A DNA stretch of 64,000 nt from Acidobacteriota bacterium (GCA_013289685.1 JABCZL010000002.1:434001-498000); one strand, 5' to 3'; shown: positions 34,063 to 43,708, numbered from the stretch's first letter. Numbers and translations: made by a program. Notes: generated by a model not told the origin, from the sequence alone.

Positions 34063-35451
34063 TCAGGGCAAACAGTCGGACAGTCGGCCGGCATCGCGTG
34101 GGATTGCCTGGGTAAAGGTCATGCGGATTCCGTGCTCCGGTCGCAAGATCACCATCGGGCGCGCTTCGATGGTCTGCCCCGGAACCAGACGGAAATCGTA
34201 TTTTCTGAGCAGAACACTCAGAATCATGAGGATCTGCAGCATGGCGTAGTTGCCACCGATGCATCCCCGCGGCCCAGCCCCAAAAGGCAAATGAGCGAAG
34301 GGGGTGTGAAGCTTTTCCTTTGCTTTGCTGAATCGTTCAGGGTCGAAACTCTCCGGGTTCTCCCAGTACTGCGGCGAATGGTGCACGCCGTAGATGAACA
34401 CAACGACCGTCGAGCCCCGGGGAATGACGAGATCGCCGGCGCGGTCGTCCGCGAGAGCCATTCGGTCGACCATCCAAAACGGCGGATAGAGCCGCAGCGC
34501 CTCCAGTATCACCTGGGTCGTAAACTCGAACTTCGGAACGTCGGAGTAACTCAGAGGCTTTTCGCCCAGCACGGAATCGAACTCCTGCCGTATCCTGTCG
34601 ACACAATCCGGACGCGTGCTTATCAGGTAGAGAAGCCAGGATAAAGCATTCGACGACGTTTCATGGCCGGCGACCAGCAGTTGCATGCTCTCGCTGAGGA
34701 TCAACTCGTCGCTCATGCCTTGACCGTCGCTGTAGCGAGCATCCATCAGGATCTGCAGCAGATCATGGCCTGGAGCCTCTTTGCGCCGCCGCTGCAGGTA
34801 TTCATCCAGCACGCCGAAAGCGCGGCTCCGCAGGTCCCAGTGCCGACGCAGTTCGCCCGAGACGGCAAACCAGGGATTCAGATAGGGCTGAATGGTTTGC
34901 CGAACCATAAATTCCTGCACGGTCGAGATGGCCAGGCTGATGAGGTCGATGTCTTCCTCTTTCAGCCGTGCGCCAAACAAAGATCTGCCGACCATCGCAA
35001 AGGTAATCTTCATCATGAGCGGGTAGATGTCGACCGGGCCGATCTGAGCTTGTCTGTCGAAATCCCGCAGCGATTCGGCGAGCGAGTCCTGCATGATCGA
35101 CGACAGAACTTCGAGCTGCTTTCGTTCAAACCCTGTCTGGATGAGGCGGCGCTGCGTGCGCCAGGGTTCGCCCTCAGTGGTGAGCAGACCTTTGCCCAGG
35201 AAATGGCCCATCCGCTTCTTTTGGATTTCGGATTTGTGGTAGTTCTCCGAATTCGTCTTCAGCACGTGCTGAATGACGACGGGATTGGTGGTGACCATCG
35301 CCTCCTTCACGCCGCCGAAATAGAATCGGAAGGTGTCTCCGTGGAGTTCGGTGTACTTCGAGAGAACCTGCACCGGATTGCGCGCCATGGCGCGCGAATC
35401 CAGGAAGGAGCGGAAGCGGGGAACGGCGGGAACGGTTTGCGCCAAGGTCAC
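34063..35451 (-). CDS. Cytochrome P450
   Basis: This 462-residue soluble P450 has the I-helix oxygen motif AGHETSS (261-267), ExxR (Glu317, Arg320), and the heme loop FGAGPRGCIGG with Cys397 as thiolate ligand. The pattern is that of class E, CYP4/CYP102-like enzymes that often hydroxylate fatty acids. No reductase or ferredoxin is nearby, so electrons must come from elsewhere. It starts with GTG and follows the desaturase gene by 55 bases, so the two are likely co-transcribed. With the acyl-ligase/reductase gene opposite, a role in modifying a fatty acyl chain is plausible. Confidence 0.92.
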   Translation of the reverse strand: MTLAQTVPAVPRFRSFLDSRAMARNPVQVLSKYTELHGDTFRFYFGGVKEAMVTTNPVVIQHVLKTNSENYHKSEIQKKRMGHFLGKGLLTTEGEPWRTQRRLIQTGFERKQLEVLSSIMQDSLAESLRDFDRQAQIGPVDIYPLMMKITFAMVGRSLFGARLKEEDIDLISLAISTVQEFMVRQTIQPYLNPWFAVSGELRRHWDLRSRAFGVLDEYLQRRRKEAPGHDLLQILMDARYSDGQGMSDELILSESMQLLVAGHETSSNALSWLLYLISTRPDCVDRIRQEFDSVLGEKPLSYSDVPKFEFTTQVILEALRLYPPFWMVDRMALADDRAGDLVIPRGSTVVVFIYGVHHSPQYWENPESFDPERFSKAKEKLHTPFAHLPFGAGPRGCIGGNYAMLQILMILSVLLRKYDFRLVPGQTIEARPMVILRPEHGIRMTFTQAIPRDAGRLSDCLP

Positions 35452-35506
35452 GCCTCGCTAATCCCGATCCCTGCGCGTGCGGACAACTGCGGGAATCTGT
35501 AAGAAT

Positions 35507-36538
35507 TTAGGTCCTGGAAAATTGATCTTCATTCCCCAATTGCTTCAAGAGTAGCAGATGATGTTTGATCGCCCGGCTCATGGTGGGATGTTGCCGATAG
35601 GCAATACCATACTCTTCCGCGGTCTGCTTCACAATTCGAGTCAGGGGAGCGTAGTGGGTGTGGCAGACAAAAGGGCACAGATGATGGACGATATGATGAT
35701 TCAGCCCGCCAACCAGCCAGCCGACCAGCGGGGTCTCGGTCGCGTAGTCGGCCGTTGTGGCGAAGATGTGCTGGATCCAGTTGTCGAACTCGTTGCGGTC
35801 CGAGGGGAAGTACGTGCTGTCGATCACGTGCGTGGTCTGGAATACAAGCGCGACGCTCAGACCGATAATCAAGTGGGAAAGCACGAAAGCCAACGCGACC
35901 AGCAGCGGTGATTTCCCCAGCAACACAACCGGCAAGATGAGCATGTAGGTGACATAAAAACCTTTACCGGCAAAAAGGATGACGTATTCGCGCGCTGGAT
36001 GCTTCGCGCGTCTCAGATAATCGTGCGAAGGGAAGAAGAAGCACTCAAAGTCTCTCAGGAACACATAATCGAGTGAAAACAACGCATACATGAACAGCAC
36101 ATAGATATGCTGGAAACGATGCAGGCGCGTCCGCGGCTCGTAGGGCGTAAACCGTAAGACGCCGCGCCCCGTAAGCGCGTCGTCTTCGCCGTGGAGATTG
36201 ATGCAGGAGTGGTGTCCTCGATGATGGAGAATCCGCCACATGTACGAGCTGATTCCACAAACATCGAAGACGTAATTCAGCGCTTTGTTTACAGACCGCA
36301 TCGACGAGATAGCGTTATGGTTGCTGTCGTGCGCAATGTTCAGCAAAAGGAAGGTCTGTGCGATGGCATTCAAAAGGTAGAGGCCGACAAATCTCCACGA
36401 ATCGGGCTTGAGTGCGTAAAGAGCAATCCAGCTTCCCGCCAGTACGGCCAGCCCAACCGCGATTTTGACCCACATGCCGAGGTCGGCCTTAGGAGAAATG
36501 TTCCCGTCGGAAAAGAATTCCTCCAGGCGTCGGCGCAA
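35507..36538 (-). CDS. Membrane fatty acid desaturase
   Basis: This desaturase has the three His boxes of the acyl-lipid/acyl-CoA family: HDSNH (70-74), HHRGHH (105-110) and NHHIVHH (280-286). Four or more hydrophobic segments are seen. No fused cytochrome b5 domain is present. The first start codon in frame is a TTG at 36538, but the frame stays open to 36649 and the extra 37 or so residues (PEIEELVP, then PKVLRRRLEEFF) read as protein. The true start may thus be a non-standard codon. It is probably the first gene of an operon with the P450. Confidence 0.9.
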   Translation of the reverse strand: MRRRLEEFFSDGNISPKADLGMWVKIAVGLAVLAGSWIALYALKPDSWRFVGLYLLNAIAQTFLLLNIAHDSNHNAISSMRSVNKALNYVFDVCGISSYMWRILHHRGHHSCINLHGEDDALTGRGVLRFTPYEPRTRLHRFQHIYVLFMYALFSLDYVFLRDFECFFFPSHDYLRRAKHPAREYVILFAGKGFYVTYMLILPVVLLGKSPLLVALAFVLSHLIIGLSVALVFQTTHVIDSTYFPSDRNEFDNWIQHIFATTADYATETPLVGWLVGGLNHHIVHHLCPFVCHTHYAPLTRIVKQTAEEYGIAYRQHPTMSRAIKHHLLLLKQLGNEDQFSRT

Positions 36539-37135
36539 GACTTTGGGGAAGGAGGACTCAGGAGTCGAGTCGGAAACGGAGTCCCGTAGCGAGGCCTCCG
36601 ACGGTACCAGTTCCTCAATTTCCGGGTTCAGATGAATTACCGCCTCGTCTTAGTCATTACCGGCGCGCTTAGATCAGGTCGGCCCCATGCATCCCGGCCC
36701 GGTTTGCCGAGGGTCGACTCGGCGAGCCGGCGGACATGGGTACAGACACCAACTTTGGCGCAGGCGTGAGCAATCGATGTTAGCCTTAAAACTTATTGAA
36801 GATCAAGGGAATTTCGGGATCACCCGGCACCGGCGTAACTGGGCATGTCTCGGAAATGACAAGGGGCGACGCTGTTTCCCAGTTCCAACCTTTTCAAATC
36901 TCTGTTAACATCACACATCTCTGTAAACATCACGGCTCGGTGGGTCTGGAACCAAGACGCCTTGAGTCGGCGCCGATGCGGGGGCGGGGGTGCGTCTTCC
37001 CCTGACGGGAGACGCATGGTCTTGGGCATGGCTGTGCCTATGTCTCGAAGTCGGTCGGCCCCCGTGCGCGGGGAGCAGTGAATGTTTTGTTTTCTTTGTA
37101 ACGGAGTATTCTCATTTAACGTAGGAGGTTAGCGA
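36539..37135. other. Divergent control region of the lipid gene cluster
   Basis: About 600 bases separate the desaturase from the acyl-ligase leader. The left 110 bases may encode the desaturase N-terminus. Further right are direct repeats (36898-36933), a stable hairpin with arms TGCGTCT (36991-36997) and AGACGCA (37010-37016), and an AT-rich stretch (TTTTGTTTTCTTTGTAACGG) before the ribosome-binding site at 37123-37128. Confidence 0.6.
36898..36933. promoter_or_regulatory. Two 17-bp direct repeats at 19-bp period, candidate activator site
   Basis: ATCTCTGTTAACATCAC at 36898-36914 and ATCTCTGTAAACATCAC at 36917-36933 differ at one base. The 19-base period places both on one DNA face (about two turns). 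OmpR/PhoB-type winged helices bind such tandem sites, and a regulator of that type is encoded at 43729-46077. The link between them is inference. Confidence 0.6.
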
Positions 37136-37156
37136 ATGGCGGTGCCGCCGCCATGA
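37136..37156 (+). CDS. Leader peptide MAVPPP with start-codon hairpin
   Basis: A perfect AGGAGG (37123-37128) lies seven bases before this ATG, but the frame stops after six codons (Met-Ala-Val-Pro-Pro-Pro, then TGA). The main protein starts in the same frame 15 bases later without a ribosome-binding site of its own. ATGGCGG and CCGCCAT form a 7-bp hairpin over the little frame. Three prolines before a stop codon slow ribosomes. Translation of the big gene probably depends on re-initiation. A sequence error that created the stop is the main alternative. Confidence 0.5.
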   Translation: MAVPPP

Positions 37157-37171
37157 GACCGATCCGAATCT

Positions 37172-40100
37172 ATGATTGCTTCGATTTTAGACAAGCTGGA
37201 CAGTCTTGGGGATCAGCACCCGCACAGAGTTCTCTATTCGTACATTGACGTGAACGGCCATCCGATTGGGGGCTATTCCTACGAGTCGTTCCTCCACCGG
37301 ACGAAGGTGATTGCCGGACACCTGCGCAAGGAGCACGGCTTCAAGTCGCAGGACCGTCTTCTGCTTGCCTATCCGCCGGGGCTCGAAATGATCTGCGCGT
37401 TCTTTGGCTGCGTGCGCGCGGGATTGATCCCCGTGCCCGTCTATCCGCCCAGTTCTCGTGGCTTCCAGAGCGCCCTGTACAAAATGGTCCATATCGCAAA
37501 GGACTGCCAGGCGGCGGGTGTCCTCACCAGCCGGGACTACCTCGGATCCCTGAAGACAAATCTTGCCCGAAGCTGCGTCTCGGCATCGGGAGTCGACGTC
37601 GACTACATTTCCGGTCTGCGTTGGCTGGTAACGGAAGACTTCGTCGAGACGGTTTCAAACGAGACTTTCAACGGTGCTTCGGACATTCTGTTTCTCCAGT
37701 ACACCTCCGGCTCCACTCGAGATCCCAAAGGCGTGATGGTCACGCACGAAAACATATTGCATAACTGTCCGCTCGTGATCGACCATCCCGCGCCAATAGT
37801 CGTATCGTGGCTTCCGCAGTATCACGATATGGGACTGATTGGGTGCTACCTTTATCCCGCGCTTACCGGCGGCACGACCTACGGCTTCGCTCCCACGGAT
37901 TTCATTCAGCGCCCCACCCTGTGGTTCGACGCGATCAAGACTTATGGGGCCAGCGCCTCGGCTGCGCCAAACTTCGCTTATGACTATTGCTTGCGCGCGG
38001 GGAGGCTTTCGAAGGAGAGTTTGGAGAACTGCGATCTGAGCTCGCTCCGATTGCTGATGGTGGCCGCGGAACCCGTCAAACCGGACACCTATACACGGTT
38101 TCTGGAGGCCTTTCAGCCCTATGGACTCCGGTCGGAGAGCTTTTTCGTCGCCTACGGGCTGGCGGAGAATACTCTGGCGGTTTCGCTCCGTGGCCGCAAT
38201 ATTATTTCGGTCAACAAGAACGCCGTCGCGCTGGGCAAGGCCCGCATGACCACGGAGGTCTCCGAAATCGGCGGCGCCACTCAGATTGTCAGTTGCGGAA
38301 CTCCCCTGCCGGGCCTCACGGTGAAGATCGTAGATCCGGAGAAGCACGTCGCTCTGGAACCGGGTCGAATCGGCGAGATTTGGATCGCTGGAGGCAGTAA
38401 GTGCCCGGGTTTCTGGAATAATCCGGAACTGACGATGAAGCTGTTTCATGCGCGGCTGGTGGATGACAGCCCCTATGACGATGGTTACCTTCGGACCGGC
38501 GATATGGGCTTCTTCCACGACGGCGAACTGTTTGTCTGTGGCCGTATCAAGGACATGATTATTCTGCGCGGGCAGAACTATTACCCGCAGGATATCGAGG
38601 CCGTGGTGGAGAAGGCGTCCGGCTTGGTCCGGGCGAATTGCGTGGCTGCGTTCCAGATTAACGAAGACAGCGAGCCGGCGCTGGCGATCGTCGCCGAGAT
38701 GAAAAATCCTAAAGCGCTTCCGGAAGCGCTAAAGATTGCAGCCGCCGTCAGGAATTACCTCAACGTGGAAGTGGCGATAATTTCTTTTATAGCACCACGT
38801 GCCATACCGAGAACCAGTTCGGGCAAGATCATGCGCCATAAAACCAAGCACATGTGGCTGCAGGGTCAATTTACCGTTCTCTCCGAGTTTTCGCGGGAAA
38901 AAGACGATGGATCCTCGACCTGCGATTCTGTCGGTCAGTCGCCCTTCGACGTATTGAAAGCCCGTTACAACCTGACGGGCACCGAATCGTACAACCTGGT
39001 CGAAGCCGGGCTGGATTCCCTGGATCTGGTTGTGTTCATGCACGAGATCAAGGAACTGCTCAAGAATAAAGACGCCGAGATGCTGGCGAGACAGGTGGAT
39101 ATCGGCCTGATTCAGCGGGTGAGCGTAGCCGAGTTGTTTCAACTGGCCGAACAGTTGGAGCGTGCTCCTGAAGAAGCGCTGGTTCCGCTGCGGCAGTCCC
39201 TGGCGGCTTTCCGCGAAGAACAGCGGGTGGCGGAACAACGGATGATGAGGAACGACCGGAAGCTCATCTTCGAGCCTTCGGCGCCCGCGTTATTGCCCGA
39301 GAAGCCAATCCTGAATCATGTTCTGCTCACTGGCGGCACCGGCTTTATCGGACCGTTCCTGGTGAAAAGTCTGCTGGAACAGACGCACGCGAAGATCCAC
39401 GTTCTCGTTCGGGCTACCGACGAGCGTCAGGGCAGGCAAAGACTGAGGGCGGCGATGGAATCGATGGGGCCTTGCCCGGTGGATCTGATGCGGATGTTCG
39501 AGGCTCGCGTGGTTCCCGTTTGCGGAGATCTTGGCCAGAAGGGCCTGGCATTGACGCCGAAGGCGTGGGATTTCCTCGCCAACGAAATCGATACCGTGTT
39601 CCATAACGGAGCAACCGTAAACTACCTGCTCAACTACGACCGGATGCGTGACGCGAACGTGCTGGGGACGAATGAGGTTTTGAGACTGGCGTTCGAAGGA
39701 CGGCCCAAGAGCCTCAATTACGTCTCAACTACGTTCATATTTGGATGGGCGGTGAAGAAAGTTCTGTACGAGACCGACTTCAACGAGAATATGGAGCTTC
39801 TCGATTTCGGATACAGCCAATCCAAGTGGGTATCGGAGCAAGTGGTTATGGATGCGCGCCGCCACGGGCTTACTGCGCGGATCTTCCGTCCTGCTCTGGT
39901 GAGTCCTTCCATTACGGGCGGCGGCAACAATTTTGACATAGCCGTTCGTCTGGTTGCCTTCATGGTGAATCACGGCATTGGAGTCGATGCCCTGAACCAG
40001 GTCAGTTTCGTTCCCGCGGACATCACGGCCAACAACATCGTTGCGATTTCCACCACTCCGGGCACGGAGAACAGGGATTATCACGTGGTGAGGGACGACT

Positions 40101-40489
40101 ACGCGAACATGCTGGATATTACCGGCCTGATTACAAAGGCGACCGGCCGGCAGTTCGAAATCTTCAGTCTTCCCGACTTCGTTCCTGAGCTGATCCGGAG
40201 ATGTAGAAAGGAAGATCTGCTGTTTCCGCTGCTGGACTTTCTGGTGAACTCGGTGGACAACATCTCATCGATGGAGTTCAAGCGCTACGACAGTTCCTGC
40301 TATCAGGCGGCTCGGGATGCTTCCGCATGGGGCAAGCCGGATCCGTCTCTCGAAGAAACAGTCAACGGAATCCTGAAATTCATGCACCGCAGGGGAATCA
40401 TCACGATTGCGCCGCGCGAGTTCAGCGCCGTGGGTAACTTGCCGGTGAGCGGCTCACCCGCGGGTGCAGCCGGCGTGGCCCAGCGATAG
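37172..40489 (+). CDS. Fatty acyl-AMP ligase - acyl carrier - thioester reductase
   Basis: This 1105-residue enzyme has three parts. Residues 1-570 are an adenylating domain: YTSGSTRDPKG (177-187), SWLPQYHDMGLIG (212-224; the wording of fatty acyl-AMP ligases), YLRTGD (439-444) and catalytic Lys552 in SSGKI. Residues about 585-665 are a carrier domain with the phosphopantetheine Ser616 in AGLDSLDL. Residues about 710-1080 are a reductase of the CAR/Lys2 type: LLTGGTGFIG (719-727) and Tyr881-x3-Lys885. It should load a free fatty acid on the carrier and release it as aldehyde or alcohol. It needs a phosphopantetheinyl transferase from elsewhere. It ends directly next to the convergent stop codon of the following gene. 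Confidence 0.9.
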   Translation: MIASILDKLDSLGDQHPHRVLYSYIDVNGHPIGGYSYESFLHRTKVIAGHLRKEHGFKSQDRLLLAYPPGLEMICAFFGCVRAGLIPVPVYPPSSRGFQSALYKMVHIAKDCQAAGVLTSRDYLGSLKTNLARSCVSASGVDVDYISGLRWLVTEDFVETVSNETFNGASDILFLQYTSGSTRDPKGVMVTHENILHNCPLVIDHPAPIVVSWLPQYHDMGLIGCYLYPALTGGTTYGFAPTDFIQRPTLWFDAIKTYGASASAAPNFAYDYCLRAGRLSKESLENCDLSSLRLLMVAAEPVKPDTYTRFLEAFQPYGLRSESFFVAYGLAENTLAVSLRGRNIISVNKNAVALGKARMTTEVSEIGGATQIVSCGTPLPGLTVKIVDPEKHVALEPGRIGEIWIAGGSKCPGFWNNPELTMKLFHARLVDDSPYDDGYLRTGDMGFFHDGELFVCGRIKDMIILRGQNYYPQDIEAVVEKASGLVRANCVAAFQINEDSEPALAIVAEMKNPKALPEALKIAAAVRNYLNVEVAIISFIAPRAIPRTSSGKIMRHKTKHMWLQGQFTVLSEFSREKDDGSSTCDSVGQSPFDVLKARYNLTGTESYNLVEAGLDSLDLVVFMHEIKELLKNKDAEMLARQVDIGLIQRVSVAELFQLAEQLERAPEEALVPLRQSLAAFREEQRVAEQRMMRNDRKLIFEPSAPALLPEKPILNHVLLTGGTGFIGPFLVKSLLEQTHAKIHVLVRATDERQGRQRLRAAMESMGPCPVDLMRMFEARVVPVCGDLGQKGLALTPKAWDFLANEIDTVFHNGATVNYLLNYDRMRDANVLGTNEVLRLAFEGRPKSLNYVSTTFIFGWAVKKVLYETDFNENMELLDFGYSQSKWVSEQVVMDARRHGLTARIFRPALVSPSITGGGNNFDIAVRLVAFMVNHGIGVDALNQVSFVPADITANNIVAISTTPGTENRDYHVVRDDYANMLDITGLITKATGRQFEIFSLPDFVPELIRRCRKEDLLFPLLDFLVNSVDNISSMEFKRYDSSCYQAARDASAWGKPDPSLEETVNGILKFMHRRGIITIAPREFSAVGNLPVSGSPAGAAGVAQR

Positions 40490-41302
40490 TTACTGTTTCC
40501 GGAACACCATGGTCTCTTTGACCTGCTGACCGGTTTCCAGTGTGCCGGTCGTGGTTAGCGTCATCTCTGCTCCGTCGGCAGAAACCACCCACCGATCTCT
40601 CTGAGCGATTTGATCATCCCGCCGGTAGATCGAATCGACCGTGTGAGCGTCGACCAATTGGAGGGCCACCGTGTCGTTGTTGGAGTTTTTCAGATCGTAT
40701 TCCTTACCGTCAAAGCGGGCGTTGTAGCTGAAGTCACCCGAGAATCGGACCCCATCTTTTCCGTCCGCCTCGATCTTGAGCGCCATCCCTTGCCGCAAAC
40801 GAGTCTTACTCCGGTCCTGTGTCCACTCACCGGCGAATAAGTCAGTGGCAGATTTCTTTCCCCCGCTCCGCGTCCACACCGTGATCCGTTCCGCGCGGCC
40901 TGTCTGTGACGTCCGGCTGGTTAACTCGTTGCCATCGCTCGACAGCTTGTCTCGAATCGTCGCCACCAGCGCTCCATCTTTCTTCTCTATGATTTCGACT
41001 TGATGCTTGTCGATCCTCCGCAGCTCGATTTGATTAAATGCCGGATTGCCGGGCACGGACCCTTCATGGCCATTCAACTTCGCCGTAAAATCGAGGTGGG
41101 TGTCGCCTGAAATCACTATGTGCGCTTCATCGTGTATACGTGTGATGGAGAGCTTGTTGGGAGGAGTCAGGGAACACTGCGCAGAGGTTAGCGTCCAGGA
41201 GCCAATACGGGGGTCTGCGGCGCCAAGTTGAGCGGCGGCAATCAAACCAAGCAATACGAGTTTATGCAATAGTCCTCCGGGAAACCCGAGTATCCTTGCC
41301 AC
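40490..41302 (-). CDS. Secreted unknown protein in the lipid cluster
   Basis: This 270-residue protein has a signal peptide (LVLLGLIAAAQLGAAD). Two similar beta-rich halves are visible: each has a GxW motif (IGSWTLTSAQ and AGEWTQDRSK) followed by alternating strands that end in T-rich runs (LTSRTSQTG and MTLTTTGTLETG). This recalls lipocalin-like or DUF-type barrels that bind lipids, but the match is only by pattern. Its stop codon abuts that of the acyl-ligase gene with no base between them, so transcripts must overlap. It may bind the product outside the inner membrane. Confidence 0.6.
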   Translation of the reverse strand: MARILGFPGGLLHKLVLLGLIAAAQLGAADPRIGSWTLTSAQCSLTPPNKLSITRIHDEAHIVISGDTHLDFTAKLNGHEGSVPGNPAFNQIELRRIDKHQVEIIEKKDGALVATIRDKLSSDGNELTSRTSQTGRAERITVWTRSGGKKSATDLFAGEWTQDRSKTRLRQGMALKIEADGKDGVRFSGDFSYNARFDGKEYDLKNSNNDTVALQLVDAHTVDSIYRRDDQIAQRDRWVVSADGAEMTLTTTGTLETGQQVKETMVFRKQ

Positions 41303-41470
41303 ACACTAAAATAATACGAAACCGAGGCGCAGGATGAGAATCTCGCTGACGGTAACGATTTTGAGTAGTGGCTAATTCTCTGTTGCTGATCTTTCCCTCG
41401 ATCCTCTAGGATTTCAAACTACGACAAGCCAAACGAGGAAGATGCTCACTACCCGATTTCGCGTGAAACT

Positions 41471-43708
41471 ATGAATCTCGTGCATGTGCGCCGTTTCTGG
41501 CTGGCCGGGGTAGTCCTTGCCGCAGTCCTCGCACTGCTTCCATTTTCCTTTCACGCCGAGCGCCATCTGGAGACCGCGACCCGCATCGACGGTAGCGAAG
41601 CGGGAAAGGTCCCGCAGGAGTTGGCCACTCGCTTTCATTCGCCGTTCGTGGACCGCGTGGTCCTGGTGATTCAGGGACTCCCTCCTGCCGATTCCGAAGA
41701 GGGCGAGCAAGCCTTAGCAACCATTGAAGAAAAACTGAAAGAAGAACCCGGCGTGTCCGGAGTCGTTTCCCGGCTTGATTTTCGCGATTCGATTTTCCTG
41801 GGCAAGGGAGGAGGAACTTTTATTCTGGTGGGACTCGCATCGACTGACGGTCCCGTGGAGGCCCTCGTCCCCAAGCTTCACGCCATCGAGAACTCTCTTC
41901 AGGACCAACTGCGGGGCCGCTATCCGGCGCTGAAGCTCGAGCTCACGGGAGAGACACCGCTTAATTTCGACATTCGGAAAGCCAGCGCCGACGACGTACA
42001 CCACGCCGAAAGTCTCGTGATTCCTGGCACACTCGCGCTTCTGCTGGTGGCTTTCGGAAGCTTGGTTGCTGCCCTGATTCCAGTAGCCGTTGGCCAGTTT
42101 GCCATCGCGACGGCTCTCGCCATTGCGGGATTCCTGGCCTTGCGATGGCACTTGTCCATTCTGGTTCAGAATCTGTCCACGATGCTGGGGCTAGGCCTGG
42201 GAATCGACTACGCGCTCCTCATGGTCAGCCGCTTCCGGGAAGCGATTGCCAGCGAGCAAAACGGATTCAAAGCTTCGGCCATCGCGGCACGTCAGGCAGG
42301 TCGTACCCTCCTGATTTCAGCCTCGACTGTAGCCATCGGATTTGTAGCCCTCATGACCGTCCCCATCAGCGAAGTCCGTTCCATCGGGATAGCTGGAGTC
42401 CTGGTGGCGGGAATGAGTGTGTTGCTGGCAAACACCCTCGTTCCGGCACTGCTGGCTGCTCTCGGTCCCCGAATCAACGCTGGCCGGGTGCCCTTTATTG
42501 CGAGCTGGGATGAGCATCGGGCTGCGCGCAAGGAAGACCGCTGGAGGCGATGGGGCAAGGTGATTGTTGCCCGTCCCTGGACTGCGATCTTTCTGGCGGG
42601 GGTCCCATTACTGCTGCTCGCCTCGCAGGCCGCGCGGCTCGATACCAGCGTCCCGCGAGGAGACTGGCTGCCGTCGGCGGCGGAATCGGTTCGCGCGCTG
42701 CACACTCTTGAAAAAATGGACCGGGTTGGCATTGTGTACTCGTTGCGCGCGATTGTCGAACTTCCCGTGGATTCCATTGCGCAAACCGACACCGGCTGGA
42801 ATGCGCTCGATCGCTTCACCAAGCGGCTGGCGAGTGACCCTCGTTCCGACCGCGTGATCTCCATCACAACGATGGCGGAGAGTGACCGGTCTGGCCTGGT
42901 CAACCTCCCGCGGGAGACGCGTCGCGCGTTCCTGAGTCGCGACGGGCGGGCGGCGCTGGTTGAAGTCTTACCCGGCACCTCCGTTTCTTTGAACGATCAG
43001 GTCAACTGGGTGCGGGAGTTGCGCACGACGGGCGCGGCAGCGCTCACGGGAATGCCCGGCGCCACGTTGCGCATTGGAGGCATTCCGGCGTTAACCGCCG
43101 ATTACCAGCAGATTGTCAGGGAACGGTTCGCTTCGGTCATGGCGCTGGTGGTGGGAGGGACGCTCCTGGCGCTGCTTGGCGGGTTCCGATCGCTTTTCGC
43201 CGCGGTGAAGGCCATTGCTCTGAACCTGCTTTCGGTTGCGGCCTCCTTCGGAGCATTGGTTCTGGTATTTCAGGACGGACACGGAATTCGCTTCTTCGGA
43301 GTTCCTGAGGGAACGGTCAGCATATTTCCCATTGTGCCAATCGTCGCTTTTGCCATCGTCTTCGGACTGAGCATGGATTACGAAGTGTTCCTGGTCGCGC
43401 GCGTCCTCGAAGAGAGAAGGCGAGGGCTGAGCGAAGAAGACGCTATCCCCGAAGGGCTCGCGAAAACCGCAGGACTGATTACGAGTGCCGCCGCGATCAT
43501 GATCGTGGTATTTGCGGCATTCACCTTCGGCAGCTTCCTGGTCATCAAGATGCTCGGATTTACCCTGGCCATCGCCGTATTGATTGACGCAACCCTGGTT
43601 CGCATTGTGATTGGACCCGCGCTTCTTCGCGTTGCCGGCGATTGGAACTGGTGGCCTGGAGGGCTCGCCGACGGGCCCAGCGCACCGGTGATCACCGGTG
43701 GTGAGTGA
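41471..43708 (+). CDS. MMPL/RND-family lipid exporter
   Basis: This 745-residue protein has the two-fold RND layout: one helix, a periplasmic loop, five or six helices, then the same again. Proton-path motifs are GLGLGIDYALLMVSRFRE in the first half and FGLSMDYEVFLVARVLEE in the second, which are diagnostic of the MMPL/HpnN branch. This branch moves lipids such as trehalose mycolates or hopanoids across the inner membrane. Next to an acyl-ligase/reductase it probably exports the product of the cluster. Confidence 0.9.
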   Translation: MNLVHVRRFWLAGVVLAAVLALLPFSFHAERHLETATRIDGSEAGKVPQELATRFHSPFVDRVVLVIQGLPPADSEEGEQALATIEEKLKEEPGVSGVVSRLDFRDSIFLGKGGGTFILVGLASTDGPVEALVPKLHAIENSLQDQLRGRYPALKLELTGETPLNFDIRKASADDVHHAESLVIPGTLALLLVAFGSLVAALIPVAVGQFAIATALAIAGFLALRWHLSILVQNLSTMLGLGLGIDYALLMVSRFREAIASEQNGFKASAIAARQAGRTLLISASTVAIGFVALMTVPISEVRSIGIAGVLVAGMSVLLANTLVPALLAALGPRINAGRVPFIASWDEHRAARKEDRWRRWGKVIVARPWTAIFLAGVPLLLLASQAARLDTSVPRGDWLPSAAESVRALHTLEKMDRVGIVYSLRAIVELPVDSIAQTDTGWNALDRFTKRLASDPRSDRVISITTMAESDRSGLVNLPRETRRAFLSRDGRAALVEVLPGTSVSLNDQVNWVRELRTTGAAALTGMPGATLRIGGIPALTADYQQIVRERFASVMALVVGGTLLALLGGFRSLFAAVKAIALNLLSVAASFGALVLVFQDGHGIRFFGVPEGTVSIFPIVPIVAFAIVFGLSMDYEVFLVARVLEERRRGLSEEDAIPEGLAKTAGLITSAAAIMIVVFAAFTFGSFLVIKMLGFTLAIAVLIDATLVRIVIGPALLRVAGDWNWWPGGLADGPSAPVITGGE

